A stretch of DNA of 64,000 nucleotides from Panagrolaimus kolymaensis (taxonomy: Eukaryota > Nematoda > Chromadorea > Rhabditida > Panagrolaimidae): the NCBI GenBank assembly GCA_028622995.1, contig JAJQJQ010000006.1, forward strand, positions 2,046,001 to 2,110,000. The letters run 5' to 3'. Shown here one piece after another: positions 37,615 through 49,983 of the stretch. The notes under the pieces are model-generated. The model had not been told where the DNA came from. It worked only from the letters and a program-made list of their open reading frames with translations, and ran no database searches. The number at the start of each line of letters is the position of its first letter. The first letter of the stretch is position 1. Position numbers and translations under genes: made by a program.

Positions 37615-37776
37615 TTAACAAACAATACAAAAACGATTCAAAAATATACACCATAAATTTCGAAAATAATTATTTTCAATTCTAGAAAGAAACTTGTCAC
37701 TAATTAATTCTTTTTGACGAGGTTCATCAGTACTTGGTTTTATTGCTTTCTTTAATGTTTTTGTCGGAAGTTCCAT
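37615..37776 (-). CDS. Possible 53-residue ORF or upstream exon
   Basis: An ATG at 37776 opens MELPTKTLKKAIKPSTDEPR and then QKELISDKF, a hydrophilic start unlike the surrounding low-complexity readings, and runs to TAA at 37615. Only the first ~33 codons look protein-like; an exon ending near 37680 is possible. It could be an upstream exon of the phosphatase gene (which has DDEPRPT near its start), a small gene, or chance. Confidence 0.25.
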   Translation of the reverse strand: MELPTKTLKKAIKPSTDEPRQKELISDKFLSRIENNYFRNLWCIFLNRFCIVC

Positions 37777-38050
37777 AATTACAATTTGATTATTATCGAT
37801 CTTTTATAGCTTTGCAAACACAAAAGCAGCATACAGAAAGTAAATATGCGAGATGAAAGTGAGCAATCAAATTTAATTGAATTCTGCTGTCAGATTTTTT
37901 ATTTCATACATAATTTTTTGCTTTACAAACATGGAGATTGAATCGCATTACAAAAATTTTTATTTTATTTTCCTTGAAGGAATGTATCAAGTTTGTATCA
38001 CCAAAGAAGTGTGAAAAACATTTTATGAAAGCAAAAAATCTCTCAAAGTG

Positions 38051-38749
38051 ATTAGTGCACAAGATTACTATGTAAAAAAACAAAAGGCTGTTCAGGAAAA
38101 AACTTTTAGACGGTTGAAGAGATTAAATTTTAATTGATTTGGCTTTTAGACGGCTAATGAGATTAAATTTTTTTTATTGATTTCAATAAATTATTTTATA
38201 TGTTACACTGAAACAAACAGCCGCAGCACCGTCTTCGATTTTTAACAGTAAAAAAATTTTTGGTCCGACAATTAGTTATATTTAAATTTTTTGCTTAAAA
38301 TACCTTTTTTCAAACATGCTTTGTTTCAGAAAACAATAGAAAATTGGAAAAAAAAACTAAAAATTTTATTTTGTAATTGACCTTATAATTATTATTTTTT
38401 TCAATTTACACCAAAACATTTTTTACATCAAAAATCTTGCGAATATACGAGTTGCTTTTACATCTTATCTAATCAAGAATAAAACAAAATTTTTAATTTT
38501 TAACATTTTTAAAAAAATTTTTCAATATTAAATAGTTGGTAAAGAAGTTGGGTAATAACAATCGAAGACGGTGCTGCGGCTGTTTGTTTCAGTGTAACAT
38601 ATAAAATAATTTATTGAAATCAATAAAAAAAATTTAATCTCATTAGCCGTCTAAAAGCCAAATCAATTAAAATTTAATCTCTTCAACCGTCTAAAAGTTT
38701 TTTCCTGAACAGCCTTTTGTTTTTTTACATAGTAATCTTGTGCACTAAT
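38051..38749. mobile_element. Fold-back element with 190-bp inverted arms
   Basis: The arm 38051-38240 (starting ATTAGTGCACAAGATTACTA) is repeated as its reverse complement at 38560-38749, with a ~320-bp AT-rich spacer. The arms appear nearly identical by eye. Each arm carries a direct repeat built on AGACGGyT..(A/T)GAGATTA, and a third related unit lies just outside the right arm (38749-38770). No ORF and no clear target duplication are visible, so the class is undetermined; a snap-back MITE is likeliest. Confidence 0.75.
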
Positions 38750-39810
38750 CTCTTGAGCCGTCTGCAACAATAATTACTAGAAACTCCGCTGCCTCCGGTC
38801 GGCGATCTTACTTGTTTTATTGAAAAATACAAAATTGCCACTCGTATTAATGCCTATGTTTTAATAATTACTTTTCCAAAAAGTTATTGTATTGACTTTT
38901 ATAAAAATTAAAACTTTTCCCGAACAATCTTATCACTCGTGTCTATTTTAATCACTTAATTTTCAATAATGAGATCCTAAAAATTGAAACATGTGTAAGC
39001 CTTTAAAACTTTTTTTTTGCACGAATCAAAATAAACAATGAACTGAACCATTAAAAAAAAATTTATACCAGCTTGTGAAAAATTCGCAAAAAGTTAAGGT
39101 TATAGTCATCGAGCAAGCTTACAATAGTTAAATCACTTAATTTGCGCAGCAAGCAAACCCATGTTTTGCTGATTTTTTATGTATATGAAAATTACCCAAA
39201 TCATTTCATCGCGCTTGGAAAACAAAATATAGTTTCATTCTAATTTATGCAAATTTTTTAGGTGAATTTCCTATTTTAATATAAAAGATTTCAAGATAAG
39301 ATACAAAAAAACAGAGAGAAAAAGAATAATAATATGTATGGGAAATAGCGAAGCCTAGTAGCCCTGGGACTGCGACCAAAAGTAATCGAAAACGAACGAA
39401 CAATAAAAATTAATAAGAAGGAAATATTCAAGTTACTTTTCGATTAAACTCACCGAAAATAATAAAAAAAGTTCCCTATGTTTATTCTTTTCATAAACTA
39501 AACGTCAGCGTACTTTTAATTAAATTTTGCGTTTAGAATACCTAAAAGTTTTGTATGCTAATCCAATTAAATTTAGAAAAAAAAATATACGATCCAAAAG
39601 CTTAGTTAAAAAAAATTTCATTGAAAATCGTTAAAAATAATTTCGCTTTAATTTCATAATAAAGAAACTTAATATTCATAAAAAAAGTAAAATTTGTGAA
39701 TATTTTATTAAAAATTTGCATATTTTCTAATGAAAACATTATTAAAAATCATAAAAAATTATTTGGATATAATTGTCTCAATTCAATTAAAACAATTTAT
39801 TAAAAAAAAT

Positions 39811-39875
39811 TGTGGGGATTCGAACCTATGACAGAAATATCCAAACATCACCGCCTTCAACGCCTACGCCACACA
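39811..39875 (-). pseudogene. tRNA-like relic (box A and box B present)
   Basis: On the minus strand there is a box A-like TGGCGTAGGC followed after ~33 bp by a perfect box B GGTTCGAATCC. The outer ends TGTGTGG and CCCCACA pair at six of seven positions, but the T stem does not form and no clean cloverleaf or anticodon can be drawn. It is probably a decayed tRNA or the head of a tRNA-derived SINE. Confidence 0.5.
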
Positions 39876-40255
39876 GCAAATGTATAACAAGGAACTTTAG
39901 CCAATGATATTTTTACTCTAAATCAAAATATTTAAATTTCCATAGCGGCATACATCTATTTTTATGTGATGTTTTTTAAAGTTAGCTTACTCATAGAGGT
40001 AATTGAGGGTGGAGAAAACGATTTTTATAGCCAGAATATGCGTTAACTTTGCTGCAACGCTCAGCGGGACATTGTGAACTTTTAAAATGTTGTGATTAAG
40101 CACTTTTTTTCTATACTTCCTTCTATTTTTTTTAAAAATTCGTCAATGCGACGAAAAATTGACCCTAAAGAGCCCTCTAATATCAACATAATTACACGAA
40201 ATAAAAAAAATCATAAATTTCGGTTAGCAGATCGGGCGTTCTCATTGCTAAAACA

Positions 40256-40286
40256 GCCGCACCCCTCGCTTCGCTCGGGGTGCGGC
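40256..40286. repeat. GC-rich hairpin (10-bp stem, 11-nt loop)
   Basis: GCCGCACCCC pairs with GGGGTGCGGC around an 11-nt loop containing CTTCG. It stands alone in AT-rich DNA. CTAA follows at 40296-40299, 9 nt after the stem, the arrangement of a Helitron 3' terminus (hairpin then CTRR). The next base is A rather than T, and no 5' TC end could be assigned, so this is only a candidate. Confidence 0.6.
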
Positions 40287-40672
40287 GGGATTTTACTAAA
40301 GATGTTGTTGTTTTTTGCCTTTTGGAACAATTGACACTTTAAAAAATTTATTATTAGCTTCTTTCCTTTTATTTTTTGCCGCATTTTTCAAAGCTTTTTA
40401 TTCTGCTAAAATTATTTACAACCGATGTTCCATCCTATTTCTAAACTTTTTATTGTTACGAGTTTCTGTTTTTTTTTCTCAAAATGATGCTTTCTGATTC
40501 ATAACAACCGCGGTTTTGCTTTATCCCATCGCGCTATATTTCTCATATTTTGCTCAGCCTATTTTTTCTTGTTCATTAATCGTATTTTCACTTTTCATTC
40601 ATCAATCATTGTGTACTTTTTCAGATCATCTTATTCTGATTTTCTTGTTGTTCAATAATATTATTTTGGAAA

Positions 40673-42077
40673 ATGAGCCGCAAACGTTCTTTTGATAGAT
40701 CTATGGATAGTGTTATGGATTCAAAACATTCAAAATTAACCGTGGATTACATCGCTGAAGATTTTTATGGCAAAATTTACTCTTATTTGATCTTTGAGTT
40801 GAAGGATGAATACAAATGGAAATCTCCTACATTTCGAGAAAAGGTCGCCAGAGTAAGTTCGTTTTTAAGTTTACTTTGTTCCTCATATTTTTGATTTTAG
40901 GCTTTTTATAAATGTGCCAATGGTGGTTATCAGCTTGCTTCTGCTTATTATAAAGAAAAAGAAAAGCATCAAAACACTGGTGATAAGCTAAACGACAGTC
41001 AACGACGAATCGAAGAATACGAACAGGAAAAGGATAAAAATGAATGGTTGGTCAAAGACGCCGATACTAAAACCGAAGTTGAACGTCATCGTGCTGATGA
41101 AGCTGAGAAAACCATCAAAAAGCTTGAACAACACCTAGCGAATTTCAAAACCAATAATCAAGATCTTCATGATAAGCTACAAACTGCAAACCAAAGGATC
41201 CAAATCTTGGAAGTTGATCTCAATGAAGCGCAATCTTCGAATACAAGCTTTACCGATGCAAAAGTGGAATTGCAAACTAGTCTCATTATTGAAAAAATCG
41301 ACAACTTATCATCTCAACTTTTGGATTGCCAAAATACAACAGTAAGTTTTATAGTTTGAAATTTTCGAGTGGAAGTAGCTTTAACTATAATCGTTTTTTG
41401 TTGTTCTTTTTGTATACTAAAAGTTCCTTTTTTAGCAAGAAAATGTCTTCAAAGCTGTTGATGATATCAAGAAAGCTGTGGTTACTATTAATGAAGGCTC
41501 GCCATCTCAAACATCTCCTCTTTGGATAGTTCCACAAGAAATCTGTCATTCTATCCATCAAATCCATGGAAAGTCAAAAGAAAAGTTTTTGGAGAATTAC
41601 TTGGTCGAACTTTTTACTCAAACTGAAATGATCCTTCCTGAGAAATGCTTGCCAGAAGAAAAAGTTCAAGAAATCAAACTGGTCCTTGCATGCTTTTTCA
41701 AATCTTTCAAAGATGATCCAGCTGATATTGAAAAAATTATCAAAGGAGTTTTGAAAAAGAAGCGAGATGATGGTCGCTATAAAATTTATCAACGATGCGG
41801 AAAAATCAGAACCTGTGGCTTAACTGATGGAAATGATTTGTTCTTTTATGCTCTTAAAGAAGATGACCGGTTCCTTCCTTTCTATGATTCAAATTGCACC
41901 GAAGTTATTCAACATTCAATCAACAAGAACACCGTTTATGCTATCCCTCAAGTATTCAAGAATTGCTCGTATATTTTGATCATTGAAGATACCAAGCTTA
42001 CTGGCCATAGAATTCAAAAGTTAGAAGTTGCAAGTGGATACGTTCAAACCATCTTCATCAAAGGCCGTCGATTGTAA
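40673..42077 (+). CDS. Coiled-coil protein with conserved-looking C-terminal domain (420 aa), unknown
   Basis: Exons 40673-40852, 40901-41341 and 41436-42077 join in phase 0 to 420 residues. Residues ~1-60 are a basic start followed by a helical segment. Residues ~80-205 are strongly charged with heptad spacing (for example RHRADEAEKTIKKLEQHLAN, then LHDKLQTANQRIQILEVDL), a coiled coil. Residues ~225-420 are a compact mixed domain with helices and hydrophobic strands near the end (CSYILIIEDT, YVQTIFIKGRRL) and Cys at RCGKIRTCG. No signal peptide or membrane segment. I do not recognise the family. Introns are 48 and 94 bp with consensus ends. Confidence 0.82.
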
Positions 42078-43432
42078 TATTTTTGTTTTGTTTTATTTTG
42101 TTTGTTTGAATTTCATTTTGTTTTTGTGTACATTTTATTTTGATTGTGTTTAAATCTTTGACAGGTTTGAATAAAATGTTTTGTTGTTTTATTTTTATCA
42201 CTCTTCGACTTGCAATAGTAACTTTCTTTTATGATTTTGGATGAATTAGTGAGGTTTTTATAACTATGCAGTAAGCTATTTGCCTTCACTTTTGTCATAC
42301 TTTTTAAAGCCTTTATTATATGAAAAAAATATTAGAGCAACATAAAATGATAAAATCGATTAACTTCTCCCATTTGACCCATACAACCTTGGTTAATATA
42401 GTCGCGATTCTCCTTTCTAACAATTGAGCGATTCTAAGGTTTTTGGCTATCAAAAAAGCTTTATTGGACATTTATTTGCATAATCAAATATCGAAATGAA
42501 CTTCCAAGATAGTTAAATTTAGGCTGGCACCATTGCTTAACCAATAATGCTTTTCTAAAAAAAATCCATTCTTGGAAAAGCTGCTTTTTCAAAGGGTCAA
42601 TTTTTTTGTTTGTTGAGGACTCGACTCTTTTCTTCCATTATCATCGTCTTTTATCATCATCATTGTTTTTTGTTTCTTTTTTTAACCTTGTTTTTTTTTT
42701 CTTGGCTTCTCTTCTTCCTCAATTTTTTTTTAGAATGATGAAAATAACTTTAAGTAGTATTTCCGTTTTTTGTCGGTGAAGAAGAAGATGAAGGGAGCTT
42801 GGCTCGTCTGCCGTCGGTGACCGACGACGACAACGACAACAACAACCTCGACCAACCATTTTCTTCGCATTTTTTCCATTTCTTAAACGAGAATTGTTTG
42901 AATTTGATTATAAAGATTCAAGAAAGAAAAAAAAGACTCATCTTCAAATAAATTTTTGTGGCAACCTTTAAAAAATGTGTCTCATAAAAAAAGGTTTTTC
43001 CCAAATAAGCAAGTAGCAGTCAACAAAAAAAAAAGAAGGCATGGAGAAATATATGCGCGCAATGAGGCGGAGCAACAATAAAAAAATGCTTTCTTTCGGT
43101 GTAACAAACAAACAAAAAATTTCATGTTTGTTTTTTTCTTTCTTCTTCGATGATACAAAAGTGAAAGGATTATATTTATATTATTTATTTTTATTTTTTT
43201 CGATTTGGATGAGAGATAAAACTTTAATAAAGTAATATATAAAAAAACGTTTCATTTCTTACTAAAGAAAATAATGTAATCTCCTCCAACCTAATTCTTT
43301 TGGGAATATTTAAAACACTTTACTTACTTACTTTTTTTTTGTTCGGCAACCAAAAGAAGAAATAGGTTCGCTTGCTTTTGATTCAATAACGGACTTTTCG
43401 TCGGTGAAAAGAAAAGGAAAAGAGACTAGAAG
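42078..43432. other. Intergenic and probable promoter region of the K+ channel gene
   Basis: After the 3' UTR of the coiled-coil gene the region is T-rich, with CGACGACGACAACGACAAC-like microsatellite at 42821-42850 and a run of pyrimidine tracts. No convincing ORF. Confidence 0.4.
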
Positions 43433-46400
43433 ATGTTTCTGCAATTACAACATTCTCCTCAATTTGGTAAGTGGATCTTTTAAAAGTTTTTTATAGAAGA
43501 AAAAAATGGAAAAATAAAGAGTTTTGTGCTAAAAAATTTTAGGCTTTTATTGATAATATTTTTTTGATTGGTTTTTAACTGGAAATTTCTTAATTGATAT
43601 TTCTTATAGGTCGAATATCATCATCGCCTTTGCCATCTCCGCGGCATCGATCACATTCATCATTTCTTAAAGCTCCATCAGCGGATGATAGCCTTTCAGT
43701 AGCTTCTTCGCTACTTTCCTTTCATCAAGACGTTCCTTCCACAGCTTTAATAAGTGGAATCACAGCTCCATCCACCCAACTTCAAAACGGAACTTGTTGT
43801 TCTGTACATCGAGCATCGGTGATACCACCATTTTCATCAATACCTGAAGGACCAGTGCTTTCAACAATTGATGCAGAAATGTGTGGAATTATGCAAACAG
43901 GAATTTGCAGGTTTTCTGAACTCACTCCGGGGCAATTTGGGTTAACCAAACAATTGGTAAGAGTTTTTTTATGGAGATAAAACTGAGTTTGTGAGTGCTA
44001 GCTGGGATACATAATCAAATTAAAAACTGAAAATAAACAAGATTTTATTTATTTATTTTTGTTTATGGATTATTTTGACTGAATCCAAAATTATGCCGCA
44101 AAAAATATTGATTCATCAAACTAAAAACTGTTTTTTGAACAGACATTCATTCTATTAAAAGTTTTACGATCAAAAAAATCTTATATGAAAAGTTTGAACA
44201 ATTTTTTTTAAACTGTGATATTAGACGCATCTGGTTATGTGTGGATGAAATAAAAACTGAATTTTAATTTGTTTTCAATCTTTGATGATTTTAGGTTCTT
44301 CGAATAGCTTTACCTCATATAAGTTTATTATTAGTTTCAATACTTTATGCAATAATGGGTTGTTGGATTTTAACATTTATTAATTATAATGATAATTCTC
44401 AAGATATTGCTAATTATATTATTAGGTAAGTTTTTACTAAACAAAAACACTAATAAAAATAAAAACTGCATTTCAAAATTTCTATGGGTCTTTGAACTTT
44501 AATTTAAAACTGAGGACGACGTTTTTTTTACAGCGCAAAAGCAAGTTATGCAAGTAGTTTAATTTCCATATATGATTATGGTAAATCTAATACCAATATA
44601 AATGAAGAAGATTATGATGATAAAGAATATATTGTGTATCAAGATTATATTGAATTTGGTAAAGAATTAAATCGAATATATTTAAAATATCCTAAATCAG
44701 TTGGAATTGTTCGAAATATAAGGGTAAGTTTCTTTAATTGATGGATAAAAAACTGGGTAATTGGTTGGCTAGGTTAAATTGCCAGGAAATAAGAGTAAAT
44801 AAAAACTGGAGCACATTAAAGATGTCGATCTTTAAATTTATTTTTTTTAACTGTGTGGTTGATATTAATTTTTCATTTTTTCTAGCATGATCATTATGCC
44901 ATGGCTGATCCACTTTCAAATTTAACATGGAATTTATTTTTTTCTGCTACAACTTTGGTAAGCTAAAAATATATTTTATTAATAAACTGTATTTTTGGAT
45001 TTTTTATTTGAACTTTAAAAACTGTGGACCATACAGAGCGCGTTGATTAAACATCTTCAAAACTCTTTAAAAAAAGTGATTTGGTGCATCATAACCTTAC
45101 ACAAAATTTGCTATGAAAAAACATTTTTGTTTTAAATAAAATTTCTAAAAACTGAATCACTTTTTGTTTTGTTTTAAAAACTTTTTTTAAACTGTAGCAT
45201 ATTGTTTTTTTTTTGAAACCAATGTGTTAGTTATTTCTTTTTTTAGACCTCAATTGGTTATGGTACAAATGCTCCCGATTCGTTAGTGGGAAGATTATTT
45301 TGTTTAGTTTATATTAGCGTTGGCATTCCATTATATCTTATTACCATGGCTGATTTGGTATGTTTTAAAAAAAAATAACTGAGGTTGAATAATAGTATTT
45401 CTAAAAACAATAAACTGTAATTTAAAAAAATATTTTTTCGTATATGAATAACAAAAATAACTGAGTTATGAAACAAGAGAATGAACAACAAAAAAATCAC
45501 GATTTAAAAAAGATTAATTTGTTTCACAAAATTTTTATGATGAAATTTTTTTAACTGCGGAAAGATTTAATCCATTTTATTTTTATTAAGCAATTTTTTT
45601 ATAACTGTCAGGAAATCTTTCTTGTGGCAATGAAGCATTCATCAATCAAAAAATAATTTAATCATACCAAGATACTTTCGAACAAAAAATTAATTTACTT
45701 TTGAATAATTCGAAGAAAAAAACTGTGGAGATCCTAGTAAAGAAGAAGAAAAAATACAAAAAACTGAGTATCGTAACCTTTATGTATTAAAAAATTGTAG
45801 GCAAAATTTTGCACGGAAGGAATGAATCGAATGTATACTGAATTTTTAAAATATAAATACCAGGTGGCTCGACGATTTCGACGTTGGAGAAAAAAGGGTC
45901 GATTTCGTTCAAATTCCGTTAAAATTGGTGAAGTTATTATTGCTGGTGGCGAAGATGAAATTGCAGAATTTATTTGGACTCATTTAGAAAATACTCAATT
46001 TGTGGAGATTCCATTTTTATTAATTTATACCTTACTTTTGAGTTATGCCTTTGCTGCATCGTACGCAATTTCATGGATGGAAAATTGGACTATTTTTGAT
46101 GCATTTTATTTTCTTTGCTCAAGTGTATTAACCATAGGTTTTGGGGATTTAGTTCCGGTAAATGATAAATTCGTTTTGGTTACTTTATTAATAGTATTGA
46201 TTGGATTGGTTTTAACTACAACTTGCGTGGATATTGTTGGAGCATATTATATTGATAAATTACATTTCTTTGGAAGGAGGCTCGATTCAGAAGTAAGTAA
46301 ACTTAACAACCATAATTTTATTTATTTATTTATAATTTCATTTAATTAAAACTGCATTAAAGACTGTCGCTTCTTCGTTATAGAAGAAAATTTACATATT

Positions 46401-48596
46401 AAAAAAACTGGAGAGATTTGCAAGTGCGTTAAATAAAGTTGTTAAAGGCGTATAAAAACTGATATTTATAACGCAAAGCTTGACGACATATTTAAACTGG
46501 AGGATTGTGTGTGATTGTTTTGCTTTCAATCACAGAAATTAATTTTTGAATTTAATTTAAGTTTCATTTTCATTTCTGTTTTCAAAACAACTGACCTTAG
46601 ATTTTTTTGCAGAAAAAAAAAAGAATTTTAAACTGCTTTTAGCCATGGTTATTGGCTCGATAACGTATAAATTTTACTATCTAAAATTGTATGTTATTCT
46701 TGAAGGGTTAAAAATATTTATTCTGATTCTTTTAAAAATCAACAACGCAAAATTTTTCGCTTTTATAAAATAAAACTGTCTAATTTTCTTGCTTCTTTAT
46801 TTTGTGATATAAACTGATGAATTTCTAATTTTTGGTGTTAAAAAAACTGAAAAAAAACCGTTTTTGCTAGAAAAAAAAACTGTCAGTTGCTAATAATTGA
46901 AAAAAAAAATTTTAAAAAACATTTTTAAACTGCATGGTACTTTGATTTTTTGGCATGACAAGCATAAATAAAACTGAATCGAACTATATTGGTTTATAAA
47001 ATAAAACAGCTGAAGTTCTCTTTAAAAACTGATTTTTACGATTGAAAAATTCATGGCTTTAATAAAACTGTAGAATGTGTGTATTTTTTTTGTTGCTTTT
47101 AATCAACCGATATTTTGCAATTTAAACAATTTAATTTTTAATTTTTGGTAATAAAAAACTGAGATCTACGATTTTTATCTTATTGTAAAAACAAATCATT
47201 GGTTAATTTGGTTTAACAAAAATCAAAAAGCTTTTTTAAAACTGTCATAGGTCAATGGAACATATGCAATAAGAAATAACTTTGGACTAAAACTGTTTAA
47301 AATTTACATGCTTTTCACTATCAGAATTTTATTTACATTTTTTGCGAAAATAATAAACTGTGATTCCCTTCCTTTTTCAGGATCCATTAATATGGTTAAA
47401 AGCTGTGCAACAAAAGAGAATAGAAGCAATGAAACGAGAAGCGTTTAGAAAATTATTTGAAACTATTACCGCATTAAATCATATGCATTTATCAGGAATG
47501 AAAAAATTGGAATCTCTTGCAAGTTCAGCCACGGATATTAATGATGGAATACGATTACCAGATCCACCAAATCCACCAAGAAATATTGTGGCTTTTAATG
47601 CAACTGCGGGTTCGGTGTGTCTTAAATGGGATCCACCAATATTTTTGGAGGAAGGAAAGCGATATTGGTATACGTTGACTTTTAAAACCAGGTAAATTTA
47701 AAGAATTTTTTAAGTAAGAAAAAATTTAGATTAAACTGACAAAAAGGTTCTTCATCCAAAAAAGTTTTGCTTTTTTGAAGAGAAACTGAAATTTGATAGA
47801 AAAAAATATTTTTTGGTAATTAAAAAACTGAATAACATTGACAACTATGGTCGAACAATTTTTGTTAAAACTGCGCAATGAAAAAATTGGTTGCTTTATA
47901 GCAAAATTTAAAAACTGTACAAAAAGAAAAATAATTATTTTTTCAGAACTCCTCAACGTCGAAATCATTTAACTGTAATTGATTTTATTACCACGGATCA
48001 TTATGAAGTAACAAATTTAAAATCTTTCACCCTTTATGAATTTTCATTGGTTACAACAACTCGATTTGGTTCAAGTAAATCAATTCGAACTCAAGAATAT
48101 ACTGAACCTTGCACGGTTCCACAATCAGTTGCATTGGATGCAGTGAGTAGTGAAACAGCAACAATAAGTTGGAAAGCTCCAAGAAAAAATAATGGCCCTG
48201 AAGTTTGTTAATTTTAACTGAAATTTTAAACTGTCTTGAAAGAGATAAACCTTTTTTTTGTTTCAGAGTTACGTGGTTCAATATTCCTCTGAGCCAGCTC
48301 CACAATTTCGTTATTGGCGTCGATATCGAATAGGAAAAGCTAAAAAATTTACTATTCCTGATCTCATGCCCGATACCAAATATATTGTATGTGTAAGTGC
48401 AGAACATAATTTTGGTTTAGCTGCAATGTCAAAATCAATTCGATTTAAAACAAGGGCATGGTTTTATGATGAAGAAATATTTAATCCCCGAATGCATATG
48501 TTAAGTCCCATTCCACCTGGTTTATATCAATTGGGTAATCCATCAGCTTCATCAAGGCATAAAATTAGTGTTACAAGTTATGATTCGATTCGATAA
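43433..48596 (+). CDS. TWK-type two-pore-domain K+ channel with C-terminal fibronectin III domains (757 aa)
   Basis: Ten exons join in phase: 43433-43466, 43610-43956, 44295-44425, 44534-44723, 44886-44957, 45247-45357, 45801-46292, 47381-47691, 47947-48202 and 48267-48596. A Ser/Pro-rich cytoplasmic N-terminus precedes M1 ([20 protein letters not shown]). The M1-P1 loop is long and acidic. Pore 1 has the filter TSIGYG, then M2, M3 ([20 protein letters not shown]), pore 2 with TIGFGD, and M4. This is the 4TM/2P layout of background K+ channels, which form dimers in the plasma membrane and set resting potential. The C-terminal ~280 residues contain two fibronectin III-like repeats (SVCLKWDPP...[13 protein letters not shown], and ATISWKAP...[13 protein letters not shown]), predicted to be cytoplasmic. 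The start rests on a short first exon ([11 protein letters not shown]) and is the least certain part. Confidence 0.93.
43577..48236 (+). repeat. AAACTG-motif block 3, confined to introns of the K+ channel gene
   Basis: Plus-strand (A/T)AACTG copies occur in almost every intron of the channel gene, most densely in 44000-44280, 45380-45780 and the 1.09-kb intron 46293-47380. The block begins in intron 1 and ends in intron 9, and copies are not seen in the flanks (42.1-43.4 kb and 48.6-49.7 kb). Here the motif is on the coding strand, unlike block 2. Confidence 0.75.
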
Positions 48597-49209
48597 GAAA
48601 CAAATAAACAAAAAAAGAGAGAAAGAAATGTATCAGGAATTTTTTTGTTTTATTTTTGTACATTAGAATATTATTATTTTTTGGAGGATTTCGTGGAAAT
48701 AAAAGATTATTCTTTCTAATAAACTACCTCGACTTTTTACATTGGAAAAAATGCAAGTAAAATTAATCATTATTGAAAAAAGCAATACAAATTTGCAACA
48801 AAAAAAACTTCGAAAAAATATTCAAAGTTTGCAAATTCCATTCTATCATTCAAATTCCCGCGAGAATGATTTGTCTCAAAGTTGCTTTTTGACAGTCTTT
48901 TCATTCAAACACTTTTTTCATTTCGTTTCGCGCTTGTTTGAGCTTCTTTCATTTTTTACTAAAAAAAGTTTCCATCGAACGCTGCTTTTTTTTTGTTGTA
49001 AGTAAATCCTTTGCTTCTAAAAAATCCAATCCATTTTTCTTCTTTCATCCTTTTTACCTATGTTGTTTCATCATTGCTTCTTCCACCATTGATTTGCCAT
49101 TTATTGCTTCCATGTCTTATCCATCGCGAGCTTTTCGATATTTATTGCTTATTTATTTTTTCACTTTTTTGTTTTTCAGGAAATCTGGAGAAAGATTAAA
49201 CTATAGAAG
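48597..49209. other. Intergenic region and 5' leader of the KDEL receptor gene
   Basis: No coding sequence is supported; overlapping T-rich ORFs are low-complexity. An acceptor-like TTGTTTTTCAG at about 49180, 30 bp before the next ATG, could be a 5'-UTR intron end or a spliced-leader trans-splice site. Confidence 0.4.
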
Positions 49210-49983
49210 ATGAACATTTTTCGTTTGGCTGGTGATGCATCTCATTTATTTGCTATCTTCATTTTGCTCTCAAAAATATGGACAACTCGTTCTTGTGCTG
49301 GTGTGTCTTATTTTACATTTTTTCAATGATTATTATTTGCCTCTTTTTTCAGGCATCTCTGGACGATCTCAAATCTTGTTCTTGATCGTTTTCATTACAC
49401 GATATCTTGACTTGTTCATCAACTTCGTTTCTCTTTACAATTCTGTCATGAAGGTTTTATTCATCTCATCTTCCATCGTTACTGTCTACTTTATCTTCTC
49501 AAAATTCAAAGCAACTTACGATAGGTAATCATCATGTTCAGAATTGTGCTGATTAACGATATGTTTTTTTAGGAACCATGATGTTTTTCGCCTCGAGCTT
49601 CTCATCCTTCCATCTTTAGTCCTTGCTCTTCTCGTCAATCACCAATTCACTTTCTTGGAAGTAAGTTTTACTTTTCCATTTCCTTTTGATACTACTATCC
49701 TTCATTTTAGATTATGTGGACATTTAGCATCTATCTTGAAGCCGTCGCAATCATGCCTCAATTGTTTATGCTTTCAAAAACTGGATCAGCTGAAACTATG
49801 ACAGCTCATTACCTCTTTGCTCTTGGCTTATATCGTGGTCTTTACATCTTGAATTGGGTCTTCCGCCATTACACAGAATCGTTCATTGATCCTATTGCCG
49901 TCGTCTCTGGAATAGTTCAAACTGTCTTATATTCTGATTTCTTCTATCTTTATATTGTTCGTAAACCAAATTCTCTTGTGTAA
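49210..49983 (+). CDS. erd-2: ER lumen protein-retaining (KDEL) receptor (207 aa)
   Basis: Exons 49210-49300, 49353-49524, 49573-49660 and 49711-49983 join in phase to 207 residues, the normal length of the family (~212). The start [20 protein letters not shown] and the following [15 protein letters not shown] are signature ERD2 sequence, as are the regions around [20 protein letters not shown] and [14 protein letters not shown]. Seven hydrophobic segments are present. The protein cycles between Golgi and ER and returns KDEL/HDEL-tagged luminal proteins in COPI vesicles. The next gene downstream is an ARF-family GTPase on the same strand (656 bp gap), possibly in the same operon. Poly(A) signals AATAAA lie near 50015 and 50037. 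Confidence 0.96.

Larger units (their letters stand above)
37777..40672. other. Gene-free region rich in inverted repeats and relics
   Basis: No convincing coding sequence. It holds the fold-back element at 38051-38749, the tRNA-like sequence at 39811-39875 and the GC-rich hairpin at 40256-40286, described separately. The rest is AT-rich. The last few hundred bases are T-rich promoter-like DNA before the gene at 40673. Confidence 0.45.
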
